A stretch of DNA of 64,000 nt from Phosphoribacter sp037045055 (lineage in GTDB: Bacteria > Actinomycetota > Actinomycetes > Actinomycetales > Dermatophilaceae). Shown one piece after another: positions 1 to 10,722 of this stretch. The position numbers and the translations under genes were made by a program. Each line of letters starts with the position of its first letter. Positions within the stretch are counted from its first letter, which is position 1. Under the pieces are notes generated by a model. The model searched no databases. It was not told the DNA's origin and worked only from the letters and a program-made list of their open reading frames with translations. The DNA is taken from assembly GCA_037045055.1 (NCBI GenBank), contig JBAOHJ010000001.1, positions 682,001 through 746,000 of the forward strand. The letters are read 5' to 3'.

Positions 1-912
1 TAATGCAGCGCCGCGTCGACGTCGCTGCCGCGCATCGACTTGATCAAGGCGCTGGCCACGTCGTAGTGCTGGTCGCCGGCGCGGTCGTAGCGCACCGCCG
101 CGGTGGCCATGGCCTGCTCCACGTGGGCCAGCTCGATCGGCACCGGCTGGGGAGCCGGTGGCCCCGGCGCGACCGCGTCGGTGGCCGCGCCAGCCGCGGC
201 CTCCAAGGCGGTGAGCACCCGCCGGGCGTCCCCGGCGGCGACCCGGACGAGGTGCTCCCGGGCGGTCGCGGTGAGGGTGAACGCGCCGTCCAGACCCCGC
301 TGCTCGGTCAGGGCGGCGTCGACGACCTCGCCCAGGTCGGCGTCCGACAGGGGGGTCAACCGCACGAGGACCGAGCGGGACAGCAGCGGGGCGACGACGG
401 CGAAGGACGGGTTCTCGGTGGTCGCCGCGACGAGGATGACCTGGCGGTTCTCCACCCCGGGCAGCAGGGCGTCCTGCTGGGCCTTGGTGAACCGGTGGAT
501 CTCGTCGAGGAACAGCACGGTATGCCGCCCCAGCACGTCGCGCTCCCGGGCCGCCAGAATCCATCGCCGCCCGCACGTCCTTGACCCCCGCGGTGACCGC
601 GGACAGCTGCACGAAGCGCCGGTCGGCCACCGACGCGGCCAGGTGGGCGAGGGTGGTCTTGCCGGTGCCCGGCGGTCCCCACAGGATCGCCGAGACCGGC
701 CCGGCCGCCCCCCCGGCCCCGTCGACCAGCCGACGCAGGGGGCTGCCCGGTCGCAGCACCTCGTCCTGGCCGCGGACCTGCGTGAGGGTGCGCGGGCGCA
801 TCCGCACGGCCAACGGCGGCAGGTGCGCGGACGGCATACCCGATGACGTGCCCGGCTCGTCGCCCGCCGGTCCGGCAGCTGGCGCGGTCGAGAACAGGTC
901 GTCCTGCGCCAT
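1..912 (-). pseudogene. rarA: Replication-associated recombination protein A (RarA/MgsA AAA+ ATPase), truncated by window edge and frameshifted
   Basis: RarA is a clamp-loader-like AAA+ ATPase that acts at stalled replication forks. The protein begins MAQDDLF at an ATG (912-910) after a GGAGG ribosome binding site. It carries Walker A GPPGTGKTT and the conserved AVTAGVKDVRAAM stretch. The frame then breaks near 551-566. The rest of the family signature (VLFLDEIHRFTKAQQDALL, then LVAATTENPSF and LLSRS) is read one frame over, so there is a net change of +1 (mod 3). Both halves are well conserved, so the gene was probably intact recently, or this is an assembly or sequencing error. The C-terminus runs off the left edge. 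Identification is very secure; whether the gene is really broken is not. Confidence 0.85.
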
Positions 913-965
913 GGGCAAGGCACCTCCGTCCGGGCCGTGGCGGCTGCGGTGGCAGGCTATCCCTT

Positions 966-3167
966 GTGAGGGGCAAGCACCGACCGAGTCGACCCACCCG
1001 ACTGGTCCGGTTGGGTCGCGTCGGTGCCCGGCATCCGTGGCGGTTCGTCGTGGCGTGGGCGGTGGTCACCGTGGCGGCGTTCCTCGTCGCGGCGCTCGGG
1101 GTGGGGGGTGACTCGCTGTTCGGCCGGTTGCACTCCAGCGGTCCGAGCGTGCCCGGGGAGGCGCAGACCGCCGCCGACCTGCTCGAGCGCGCCGAGCCGG
1201 ACGCGCCGACCCTCATGCTCCAGGTGGCGGGCGTCGACCTGCGCTCGGCTGGGGTCGCCGAGGCCGCCACGCAGGCTGCGCGCTCGGCGATGGCCGTGCC
1301 CGGGGTCGCCTCCAGCGTCAACCCGTTCGTCCTGCCCGACCGGCCGAGCGGGCCGCAGGCCAGCGCGTTCCTCGGCTCCGGGTCGCTGGACTCGGGGCGC
1401 TTCCTCGTGCTGACGACCCTGCAGCCGCACCTGGGCGCGGCGCAGGCCGACGCCGAGCGTCGGGTGGGCGAGGTCTACGCCGCCCTGGGCGCGGCGCTGC
1501 CCCAGGCCACGACGAGCGTCGGCAGCGGCGGGCTGCTCGTCGCCGAGATCACCGACCAGATCGCGGTGGACCTGCGCTCCGGTGAGGGGATCGCCCTGCC
1601 GTTGAGCTTCGTCGTCATGGTCGTCGTCTTCGGCGGGTTCGTCGCGGCCGGCCTGCCGATCCTGGGCGCCGTCGCGTCGATCGGCGGGGCGCTGGGCGCT
1701 CTCTACGGCTTCTCCTACGCCATCGACCTGGACGCGTCGGTCGTCAACGTCGTCACCCTGCTCGGGTTGGCCCTGTGCATCGACTACGGCCTGCTCGTGG
1801 TGTCCCGACTGCGCGAGGAGCTGCGGGCGATCGCCCGAGGCCGACCGGCCGCCGAGCTCACCGACGCGCAGATCGCGCACGCCGTCGGCGCGACGGTCGG
1901 TTCGGCCGGCCGCACGGTGTTCTTCTCCGCCCTGACGGTGGCCATCGCCCTGTCGGGGCTGCTGCTGTTCCCGGCCTCGATCATCCGGGCGATCGGTGCC
2001 GCCGGGGTCTCCGTCGTGCTCATCGCCATGGCCGTGGCGCTCACCCTGGTGCCGGCCCTGGGCCGGTTGGGCGCCCACCGGATCCTCGGCAAGGGCACCG
2101 AGACGGCCCCCGGCGAGGGCATCTTCTCACGCCTGGCGCGAGGGGTCCGGCGCGCCCCGTGGGTCATCATCGTCGTCGGCTGCGCCGTCCTCGTCGTGCT
2201 GGCACTGCCGTCGCTGTCCCTGCGGATGACCTCCTCCGGGCACCAGCTGATGCCGGTCGGCTCGACCCAACGCGACTTCTTCGACCGGCTCGCCACCGAC
2301 TACCCGTCCCTGGGGATCCCGGCGGCCACCGTCGTCGCGTCCACCGACCTGCCGCAGGCCACCCGATGGGTCGACCAGACGGTGCGCGGCATACCGGGGG
2401 TGACCTCGGCGGCGGTGCGCCAGCTGGACGCCGAGCACGTCGCGGTGTCGGTGCGCACCAGCGGCGACGTCCTCGGTGACCCCGCCCGCGACCTCGTCGA
2501 CCGGCTCCGCGGCGAACGCCCACCGTTCCCCACCTGGGTCGGCGGGCCGGCCGCTGCGCTGGCCGACTTCACCGCGTCGCTGGTGCGCAGCGCCCCGTAT
2601 GCCGTGGCGGCGGTCGTGCTCGGCACCCTCGGGCTGATGTTCCTCATGACCGGGTCGGTGATCCTGCCGGTCAAGGCCCTGGCGTTGAACGTCCTGTCGC
2701 TGGGCGCGTCGATAGGGGTGACGACGTGGATCTTCCAGGACGGCCATTTCCAGGGTCAGCTGGGCTTCACCTCGGTGGGCGGGATGGAGGCGATGATCCC
2801 GCCGTTGATCCTCGCCTTCGGCTTCGGGCTGTCGATGGACTACGAGCTGTTCCTCATCTCGCGCATCGCCGAGCTGTACCACGCCGGGGAGTCCAACGAC
2901 CACGCCGTCGAGGTGGGGCTGCAGCAGTCGGGGCGGATTATCACCTCCGCGGCCTTCCTCGTCGTCATCGTCTTCGCGGGGTTCGTCGCCGGCAAGCTGC
3001 TGGTCATCAAGGAGACCGGCTTGGCCCTGGCCGTCGCCGTGCTGTTGGACGCCTCGATCGTGCGGATGCTGCTCGTGCCGGCCACCATGACCGTCCTCGG
3101 TCGGTGGAACTGGTGGGCGCCCGCGCCGTTGCGCCGGTGGCACGCCGCGCACGGCGTCCAGGAGTAG
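966..3167 (+). CDS. MMPL family (RND-type) membrane transporter
   Basis: Large exporter of the MmpL/RND superfamily, which in actinobacteria moves lipids, siderophores or drugs out of the cell. The 733-residue protein shows two repeats of one transmembrane helix, a large extracytoplasmic domain and a helical bundle. The bundles hold the family motifs LCIDYGLLVVSRLREEL (about 270) and GFGLSMDYELFLISRI (about 625), the Asp-Tyr pair typical of proton-relay segments in both halves. I chose the GTG at 966, just before the basic VRGKHRPSR segment and the first helix; an open frame extends back to 843 but overlaps rarA. It is divergent from rarA and convergent with aspS. No cognate regulator or substrate gene is adjacent, so the substrate is unknown. 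Confidence 0.9.
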   Translation: MRGKHRPSRPTRLVRLGRVGARHPWRFVVAWAVVTVAAFLVAALGVGGDSLFGRLHSSGPSVPGEAQTAADLLERAEPDAPTLMLQVAGVDLRSAGVAEAATQAARSAMAVPGVASSVNPFVLPDRPSGPQASAFLGSGSLDSGRFLVLTTLQPHLGAAQADAERRVGEVYAALGAALPQATTSVGSGGLLVAEITDQIAVDLRSGEGIALPLSFVVMVVVFGGFVAAGLPILGAVASIGGALGALYGFSYAIDLDASVVNVVTLLGLALCIDYGLLVVSRLREELRAIARGRPAAELTDAQIAHAVGATVGSAGRTVFFSALTVAIALSGLLLFPASIIRAIGAAGVSVVLIAMAVALTLVPALGRLGAHRILGKGTETAPGEGIFSRLARGVRRAPWVIIVVGCAVLVVLALPSLSLRMTSSGHQLMPVGSTQRDFFDRLATDYPSLGIPAATVVASTDLPQATRWVDQTVRGIPGVTSAAVRQLDAEHVAVSVRTSGDVLGDPARDLVDRLRGERPPFPTWVGGPAAALADFTASLVRSAPYAVAAVVLGTLGLMFLMTGSVILPVKALALNVLSLGASIGVTTWIFQDGHFQGQLGFTSVGGMEAMIPPLILAFGFGLSMDYELFLISRIAELYHAGESNDHAVEVGLQQSGRIITSAAFLVVIVFAGFVAGKLLVIKETGLALAVAVLLDASIVRMLLVPATMTVLGRWNWWAPAPLRRWHAAHGVQE

Positions 3168-3170
3168 CGG

Positions 3171-3201
3171 CCCTGGCCCGCGTCAGCCCCGCGGGCCTGG
3201 G
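3171..3201. terminator. Bidirectional hairpin between convergent MMPL gene and aspS
   Basis: Arms CCCTGGCCCGCG (3171-3182) and CGCGGGCCTGGG (3190-3201) pair with one internal T-T mismatch. The hairpin starts 4 nt after the MMPL stop and reaches into the last codons of aspS. There is no U-run, so function as a terminator is inferred from position and stability. Confidence 0.5.
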
Positions 3202-4964
3202 GGCGGGCCGTCCACCCCGGCCTCGCGGCGCTGCTCGGGAGTGATCGGGGCGGGAGCACCGGTGAGCGGGTCGTAGCCGCCACCGGACTTGGGGAAGGCG
3301 ATGACCTCGCGGATCGAGTCGGCACCGGTGAGCAGGGCACAGATCCGGTCCCACCCGAAGGCGATGCCGCCGTGCGGCGGCGCGCCGTACCGGAAGGCCT
3401 CCAGCAGGAAGCCGAACTTCTCCTGGGCCTGCTGCGGGGTCAGGCCCATGACGGCGAACACCCGCTCCTGGACGTCGCGGCGGTGGATCCGGATCGAGCC
3501 ACCGCCGATCTCGTTGCCGTTGCACACCAGGTCGTAGGCGTAGGCCAGCGCGGAGGCCGGGTCGGTGTCGAAGGTGTGCAGGCTGCGCTCCTGGGGCGAG
3601 GTGAAGGCATGGTGGACGGCGGTCCAGGCCCCCGCCCCGACGGCGACGTCCCCGGCGGCCTGCGCCTGGCTCGCCGGCTCGAACAGCGGGGCGTCGAGCA
3701 CCCACAGCAGGCTCCACGAGCCCGGTGGGATCAGCTCGCCACGTCGGGCGATCTCCAGACGCACCGCACCGAGCAGGGCCCGAGCAGGCGTGTCCGCTCC
3801 GGCCGCGAAGAACACGCAGTCCCCCGGGGCGGCCCCCACGTGTGCGGCCAGCCCGGCGCGCTCGGCGTCCGAGAGGTTCTTGGCGACCGGCCCGCCCAGG
3901 GTGCCGTCGCCTGCGACGAGGACGTAGGCCAGGCCCTTGGCGCCGCGCTGCTTGGCGAAGTCGGCCCACCCGTCGAGGGTCTTGCGGGGCTGGTCGGCCC
4001 CGCCGGGCATGACCACGGCGCCGACGTAGGGCGCCTGGAAGACTCGCAAGGCGGTGCCCGCGAAGTACGCCGTGCAGTCCACCAGCTCCTGCCCGAACCT
4101 CGTGTCCGGCTTGTCTGTGCCGTACCGGGCCATGGCCTGCGCGTAGGTGAGCCGCGGGAAGGGCGTGGGCAGCTCGACGTCGACCAGCCGCCACAGGGCC
4201 ACCGCGATCTGCTCCCCGAGGGCGATGACGTCGTCCTGGTCGACGAAGCTCATCTCGATGTCCAGCTGGGTGAACTCCGGCTGCCGGTCGGCGCGGAAGT
4301 CCTCGTCGCGGTAGCACCGGGCGATCTGGTAGTACCGCTCCATCCCGGCGACCATGAGCAGCTGTTTGAACAGCTGGGGGCTCTGCGGCAGCGCATACCA
4401 GCTGCCCGGGACCAGCCGCGCGGGCACGATGAAGTCCCGGGCGCCCTCGGGGGTGGAGCGGGTCATCGTCGGGGTCTCGATCTCGACGAAGTCGTGTTCG
4501 GCGAGCACCGCCCGCGCCGCGGCGTTGACCCGCGAGCGCAACCGCAGGGCGGCCGCCGGCGCGGGGCGGCGCAGGTCCAGGTAGCGGTAGCGCAGCCGGG
4601 CTTCCTCGCCTACCGTGACGCGCTCGTCGATGCCGAAGGGCAGCGGCGCGCAGGGGGCCAGCACGGTCAGCGTGACCGCGTCGACCTCCACCTCACCGGT
4701 GGGCAGGTCGGGGTTGGCGTTGCCCTCCGGACGCACCCGCACCCGGCCGTGCACCTGGACGCAGTACTCGCTGCGGACCTCGTGAGCGCTCCCCTCGGCG
4801 AGGACCTCGTCGCGGGCGACCACCTGGACCACGCCGGAGGCGTCGCGCAGGTCGAGGAAGGCCACCCCGCCGTGATCGCGCCGTCGGGCCACCCAGCCGG
4901 CGAGGGTGACGCTCTGGCCGGCGTCGGGGGCGCGCAGGGTGCCGGCCTGGCGGGTGCGGAACAC
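3183..4964 (-). CDS. aspS: Aspartyl-tRNA synthetase (class II)
   Basis: Charges tRNA-Asp in the cytoplasm. The protein is 593 aa, the normal length for bacterial-type AspRS with the GAD insertion domain. An N-terminal OB-fold anticodon-binding domain (about 1-105) is followed by the class II core. Motif 2 is RCYRDEDFRADRQPEFTQLD (about 215-235) and motif 3 is GIAFGWDRICALL (about 540). The GTG start (4964) follows GAGGA. A TAGACT -10-like element lies 54 nt upstream. It is convergent with the MMPL gene. Many actinobacteria use a non-discriminating AspRS together with GatCAB; I cannot decide that here. Confidence 0.98.
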   Translation of the reverse strand: MFRTRQAGTLRAPDAGQSVTLAGWVARRRDHGGVAFLDLRDASGVVQVVARDEVLAEGSAHEVRSEYCVQVHGRVRVRPEGNANPDLPTGEVEVDAVTLTVLAPCAPLPFGIDERVTVGEEARLRYRYLDLRRPAPAAALRLRSRVNAAARAVLAEHDFVEIETPTMTRSTPEGARDFIVPARLVPGSWYALPQSPQLFKQLLMVAGMERYYQIARCYRDEDFRADRQPEFTQLDIEMSFVDQDDVIALGEQIAVALWRLVDVELPTPFPRLTYAQAMARYGTDKPDTRFGQELVDCTAYFAGTALRVFQAPYVGAVVMPGGADQPRKTLDGWADFAKQRGAKGLAYVLVAGDGTLGGPVAKNLSDAERAGLAAHVGAAPGDCVFFAAGADTPARALLGAVRLEIARRGELIPPGSWSLLWVLDAPLFEPASQAQAAGDVAVGAGAWTAVHHAFTSPQERSLHTFDTDPASALAYAYDLVCNGNEIGGGSIRIHRRDVQERVFAVMGLTPQQAQEKFGFLLEAFRYGAPPHGGIAFGWDRICALLTGADSIREVIAFPKSGGGYDPLTGAPAPITPEQRREAGVDGPPPGPRG

Positions 4965-5017
4965 GGGTGGTCCTCACGTCGGATCGAAGGGTCTGCCGGG
5001 CCGTGCCGGCGCCCCGA

Positions 5018-5023
5018 AGTCTA
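5018..5023 (-). promoter_or_regulatory. Putative -10 element of aspS
   Basis: TAGACT on the minus strand, 54 nt before the aspS start and beside a copy of the CGGCATAC word (5032-5038). The same hexamer precedes pyrG, pheS and serA. No clear -35 is visible. Confidence 0.4.
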
Positions 5024-5063
5024 GGCGCGGCGGCATACCGGCTCCCAGCGGATCCCGCGCCGG

Positions 5064-5471
5064 TCACCCAGGAGAGCCCGGCGTGCCCGGCGGGTGCAGG
5101 CGGGCGATCCCGCCCGACCAGGGCAGCCGGTCCTCGAAGTCGCAGGCCGCGATGGCCCGCAGGCGGCTCTCCCAGAGGGCGCGCAGCATCCCGGAGACCG
5201 CGGCGACGACCGAGCCCTGCGGCGCCCGCGGCGGCGAGGTGACCTCCACCGTCACCGGCCAGCGGACGAAGTCGTCCGGGCCGGTCGGCGGGTCGCGGTC
5301 GGCGTTGCGCTGGACGTCGACGGTGATCGCCGCGATCGAGGCGGTGCTCCACCGGTCGAACGCCCAGCCTTGGGCCGCGGTGAGCACCTCCCGGACGGCC
5401 GCCGCGTCCGGGGCATCGACGAACACCCGGCAGGTCCCGTAGTCCCGATGCCTGGTCATCGCGCCGGTCAC
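5064..5471 (-). CDS. Hypothetical protein, 135 aa
   Basis: I do not recognise the family. The protein is small and soluble-looking, without signal peptide or membrane segment. It opens RDYGTCRVFVDAPDAAAVRE, which suggests a small alpha/beta fold, and ends with CDFEDRLPWSGGIARLHP. An in-frame ATG at 5459 (MTRHRDYG) is an equally good start; neither has a clear ribosome binding site. Codon use matches the neighbours, so this looks like a real gene and not a shadow. It sits between aspS and the Nudix gene on the same strand. Confidence 0.6.
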   Translation of the reverse strand: MTGAMTRHRDYGTCRVFVDAPDAAAVREVLTAAQGWAFDRWSTASIAAITVDVQRNADRDPPTGPDDFVRWPVTVEVTSPPRAPQGSVVAAVSGMLRALWESRLRAIAACDFEDRLPWSGGIARLHPPGTPGSPG

Positions 5472-5577
5472 GCCCCCACGGTAAGCGCAGGGACGGCTCG
5501 GCGCGCACGGCTCACCGCGATGCGGACCCCGATGGCCGGTATGCCGGGGGTCTCCTCCGCGCCACGGACGTCGCCGG

Positions 5578-6240
5578 TCAGACCCGGTAGGCCGGGTGGA
5601 AGGGCCACGGCGCGTCCGGGGGCCGCAGCGTCGCCCAGCCGCCGGCCCGGGACCCGTGGGCCGCGAAGATGCCCATCATCGCCCCGGGGTTGTGCAGGCG
5701 CCCGGACAGGACCGCGGCGTACGCGTCGTCCAGCGAGACCCACAGCACGCGCAGGTCGGCCTCCTCCGCGGTGCGCACGTGTCGCGTCGGCGCGTCGTGC
5801 AGGTCCCGGGCGAGGAACACCCGGTAGGACTCCGGGAAGGCCCCCGGCGAGGCGTAGGAGTCGATGAGCACGTGGTAGCGGGTCGCGACGAGATCCGCCT
5901 CCTCGTGCAGCTCGCGGGCCGCGCACTCCCACGGGGGTTCCCCGGCGACGTCCAGCAGCCCGGCCGGCAGCTCCCACAGGAAGGCCCCGGCGGCGTGGCG
6001 GTACTGGCGGATCATCACCAGGTGGTCCACCCCGGCGATCTCGCGCAGGGCGACGACGAGCACGGCGCCGGGGTGCTCGACGTACTCGCGCTCGACGACG
6101 CCCCCCGCGCCGAGGTCGACCCGGTCGCGGCGGACGTGGAAGATCAGCCCCCGGTAGGGCAGCGACGAGGCCAGGACCGGCCGCGGGTCGATCTCGTCGA
6201 CCAAGTCCGCCAGGGTGCCGACCGGGGCATCGAGGGCCAT
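5578..6240 (-). CDS. Nudix hydrolase, ADP-ribose pyrophosphatase-like
   Basis: Predicted to hydrolyse a nucleoside diphosphate linked to another moiety, most likely ADP-ribose to AMP and ribose 5-phosphate. The 220-aa protein has the Nudix box around 95-117, including ECAARELHEEADL with its REx2EE metal-binding core. The usual Gly after EE is Asp here and the first Gly is displaced by one residue, so the box is slightly atypical. Upstream, LVMIRQYRHAAGAFLWELPAG is typical of the ADP-ribose pyrophosphatase subgroup. It lies 12 nt downstream of pyrG, the same pyrG-Nudix pairing seen in mycobacteria, and is probably co-transcribed with it. Confidence 0.88.
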   Translation of the reverse strand: MALDAPVGTLADLVDEIDPRPVLASSLPYRGLIFHVRRDRVDLGAGGVVEREYVEHPGAVLVVALREIAGVDHLVMIRQYRHAAGAFLWELPAGLLDVAGEPPWECAARELHEEADLVATRYHVLIDSYASPGAFPESYRVFLARDLHDAPTRHVRTAEEADLRVLWVSLDDAYAAVLSGRLHNPGAMMGIFAAHGSRAGGWATLRPPDAPWPFHPAYRV

Positions 6241-6252
6241 CGTCGCGCCCGT

Positions 6253-7989
<1,737 letters not shown>

Positions 7990-7997
7990 GGAAGGCC

Positions 7998-8003
7998 AGT
8001 CTA
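7998..8003 (-). promoter_or_regulatory. Putative -10 of pyrG overlapping the recN stop codon
   Basis: TAGACT (8003-7998); its TAG is the recN stop codon. Exactly 8 nt separate it from the pyrG GTG, which would place transcription start at or within a few nt of the start codon. This is inferred from geometry alone. Confidence 0.45.
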
Positions 8004-9791
8004 TGGCATGGCCGGGGCGGGGTGGCCCTTCGACGCGGCGGCGCGGGCCAGCAGGTCGGCGGCGTGCGCCAGGGCGGCCGGGGTCGGGGCGCCCCCCATC
8101 ATCCGGGCCAGCTCGCGCAGGCGGTCCTCGTCGCGTACCGGCGTCACGGTGCTCTCGGTGACCAGGCCGGACTCGTCCTTGCGCACCACGAGGTGACGGT
8201 CGGCGTATGCCGCGACCTGGGCCAGGTGGGTGACGACGAGCACCTGGCCGGTCCGGGCCAGCTGCGCCAGCCGGGCCCCGACGTCGACGGCCGCGCGACC
8301 CCCCACCCCGGCGTCGACCTCGTCGAAGACGAACGTCGGCACCCGACCCGGGTCGGCCGAGAGCGCGGGCGTATCGGCGGCGGCGAGGACCAGCTCGATG
8401 GCGAGCATGACCCGGGACAGCTCGCCGCCGGAGGCCGACCTCGCGACGCTGCGCGGCGGCATCCCCGGGCCGGCGGCCAGGAGGATCTCGACGTCGTCGA
8501 CGCCGTGCCGGCCGAAGGCCACCGGCTCGTCCGGACCGTCGACGCGCAACCCGTCCGGCGCCGGGCGGGTGGTCACCGCGACGGTCAGTCGGGCCGAGCC
8601 CATCGCCAGGTGCGCCAGCTCGGCCGTGACGTCGGCGGCGAACCGGTCGGCCGCCGCCCGGCGCAGTCCGGACAGGCTCGTCGCCTGCTGCGACAGCCGG
8701 GCCCGCAGCCGGTGGACCTGCTCGTCGAGCCCGCCGAGTCGGTCCGCGGCGGTGGTGAGCTGCTCGATGCGGTCGGCCGCGGCACGGCTCCACGCGAGGA
8801 CCCCGTCGACGTCGGTGCCGTGTCGCCGGGTCAACGCGGCTAGGTCCGCGCGACGCCGTTGCACCCAGGCGAGCCGGGCGGGGTCGACGTCGAGGTCGGC
8901 GAGATATGCCGCGAGGTCGCCGGACAGGTCGGCGAGCTGGTACCCGGCGTCGGCGAGGCGGTCGCGCAGGCCGGCCAGGCCCGAGTCGTGGGTCGCGGCG
9001 GCGGACAGGGCGTCGCGAGCCCGCGCGAGCAGGTCCAGCAGCGCCGGGCCGGCAGCGCCGTCGCCCGGGTCCCCCTCGCCGGCGAGGAACGCGTAGGCGC
9101 TCGCGGCGGCCGACCGCAGGCTCTCCACGTGCCCGAGTCGCTCGTCCTCGTCCCGCAGCGCCGTGTCCTCGCCGGGCTGCGGGTCGAGGAGCTCGAGGTG
9201 CTCCAGGGCGGCGGTCAGCTCGTCGATCTGGCGGGTCCGGTCGCCGGTCGCCTCTCGGAGCCGGTCGCGCTGAGCGACCGCGACCGCCAGATCGTCGAAC
9301 GTGCGTCGGTATGCCGCGTGCGCCTGCCCGAGCGTCTGGCCGGCGAACGCGTCGAGGGCCGCGCGGTGTTGCTCGGGGCGGCGCAGGCGCCATTGGTCGG
9401 CCTGGCCGTGGACGGCCACCAGGCTCTCCCCCACCTCGGCGAGGGTGCCCACCGGAGCGGCCCGACCACCGAGGTGCGCGCGCGAACGGCCGTCGGCCCG
9501 CACCGAGCGGACGAGGACGAGCTCCTCGTCGGTCCGACCGCCGAGCTCGTCGACCCGAGCCCGCGCCGGATGGTCCGGAGGCAGCTCGACGGTGCCCTCG
9601 ACGCTGGCGGCGGCCGCCCCCGCCCGCACCAGCCCGGCGTCGCCGCGCGCGCCCAGCAGCAGGCTCAGGCCCTGCACGAGCATCGTCTTGCCGGCCCCGG
9701 TCTCGCCGGTGACGACATTGAGCCCCGGCGCCAGAGCCAGCTCGGCGTCGGCGATCACGCCGAGGTCGCGAATGCGCAGGTCGCGCAGCAC
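8001..9791 (-). CDS. recN: DNA repair protein RecN
   Basis: SMC-like ATPase that gathers and holds DNA ends during double-strand break repair. It has 596 aa, normal for RecN. Walker A lies in NVVTGETGAGKTMLVQGL (about 27-44). A long coiled-coil middle follows. The C-terminal lobe carries Walker B (FVFDEVDAGVGG, about 500) and the downstream LVVTHLAQVAAYADRH. The GTG at 9791 (VLRDLRIRDLGVIADAEL) matches the family N-terminus and lies 7 nt after the NAD kinase stop; the longer open frame to 9851 overlaps that gene without homology. It belongs to the tlyA-NAD kinase-recN run found in mycobacteria. Confidence 0.96.
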   Translation of the reverse strand: MLRDLRIRDLGVIADAELALAPGLNVVTGETGAGKTMLVQGLSLLLGARGDAGLVRAGAAAASVEGTVELPPDHPARARVDELGGRTDEELVLVRSVRADGRSRAHLGGRAAPVGTLAEVGESLVAVHGQADQWRLRRPEQHRAALDAFAGQTLGQAHAAYRRTFDDLAVAVAQRDRLREATGDRTRQIDELTAALEHLELLDPQPGEDTALRDEDERLGHVESLRSAAASAYAFLAGEGDPGDGAAGPALLDLLARARDALSAAATHDSGLAGLRDRLADAGYQLADLSGDLAAYLADLDVDPARLAWVQRRRADLAALTRRHGTDVDGVLAWSRAAADRIEQLTTAADRLGGLDEQVHRLRARLSQQATSLSGLRRAAADRFAADVTAELAHLAMGSARLTVAVTTRPAPDGLRVDGPDEPVAFGRHGVDDVEILLAAGPGMPPRSVARSASGGELSRVMLAIELVLAAADTPALSADPGRVPTFVFDEVDAGVGGRAAVDVGARLAQLARTGQVLVVTHLAQVAAYADRHLVVRKDESGLVTESTVTPVRDEDRLRELARMMGGAPTPAALAHAADLLARAAASKGHPAPAMP

Positions 9792-9798
9792 CGGCGCC

Positions 9799-10722
9799 CT
9801 ACCCGCCCGGCGGCTGCGGCACCGAGCCTGCCCGCCGGCCCCGCCACCCACCGACCGACAGCTCGAACTTCTCCACGAGCCGGTCGGCGAACGGCGAGGG
9901 ATCGACCCGGGCCAGCCGCATCGGGGTGTCGCTGCGGCGCACGTCGATCCGTGCGCCCGGCTGCAGGTCCAGATGGCGCCGGCCGTCGCACCACATCACC
10001 CCATGGCCCTCGGCGTCGCGGATGACCTCGACGGCCAGTCGCGACGCCGGCCCGACGACGACCGGGCGCGCGAACAGCGCGTGGGCCGAGTTGGGCACCA
10101 GCAGGATGGCATCCGCGTCGGGCCAGATCACCGGGCCGCCGGCCGAGAAGGCGTAGGCCGTCGACCCCGTGGGGGTGGCCACGATGACCCCGTCGCAGCC
10201 CCACGTCGACAGCGGCCGATCGTCGATCTCGACGGTCACCTCGATCATCCGCTCGCGGGCAGCCTTCTCGATGCTCACTTCGTTGAGGGCCCAGGTGTGC
10301 AGGTCGGTCCGGCGGCCGTGGCTGACCGTAACGTCGAGGGTGAGGCGTTCCTCGACGGTGTACTGCTGGGCGACCAGCCGATCCACGACGGCGTCGAGGG
10401 CGTCGACCTCGACCTCGGCGAGGAACCCCACCTTGCCCATGTTGATGCCGATCAGCGGGGCACCCGTGCCGCGGGCCAGCTCGGCGCCGCGCAGGATGGT
10501 CCCGTCGCCGCCGAGGACGCACACCAACTCGCACCCCCGAGCCGGGTGGGTGTCGTCCACCACGTCGACCGGCCCCAGCTGAGCGCGACCGATCGCGTCG
10601 GCATCGCCGCGGCTCACCCGCGTCCGGATGCCGGATGCGGCGAACCTGCGCGCGACCGTGCGGGCGACGTCGACCGCGTCGGGGCGGTGTCGATGGACGA
10701 CGAGCAGGACCTCTCGGCTCAC
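9799..10722 (-). CDS. nadK: NAD kinase
   Basis: Phosphorylates NAD to NADP in the cytoplasm (PpnK family). It has 307 aa. The diagnostic GGDGT motif is in VLGGDGTILRGAEL (about 67-80). NE follows in ALNEVSIEK and the NAD-binding TPTGSTAYAFSAGG comes later. The GTG at 10722 overlaps the tlyA stop by 4 nt (GTGA), which implies translational coupling, and gives the usual short lead-in to EVLLVVHRHRPD. An open frame extends upstream through tlyA but is shadow. Confidence 0.97.
   Translation of the reverse strand: MSREVLLVVHRHRPDAVDVARTVARRFAASGIRTRVSRGDADAIGRAQLGPVDVVDDTHPARGCELVCVLGGDGTILRGAELARGTGAPLIGINMGKVGFLAEVEVDALDAVVDRLVAQQYTVEERLTLDVTVSHGRRTDLHTWALNEVSIEKAARERMIEVTVEIDDRPLSTWGCDGVIVATPTGSTAYAFSAGGPVIWPDADAILLVPNSAHALFARPVVVGPASRLAVEVIRDAEGHGVMWCDGRRHLDLQPGARIDVRRSDTPMRLARVDPSPFADRLVEKFELSVGGWRGRRAGSVPQPPGG

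Noticed and set aside
3372..5024. A 550-codon plus-strand frame opposite aspS
   Set aside because: Antisense shadow of a conserved synthetase, with low-complexity composition.
4965..5063. T-box riboswitch upstream of aspS (and of tyrS, pheS or gltX)
   Set aside because: No T-box consensus or specifier stem is seen in the short upstream regions. In actinobacteria T-boxes are mostly known at ileS.
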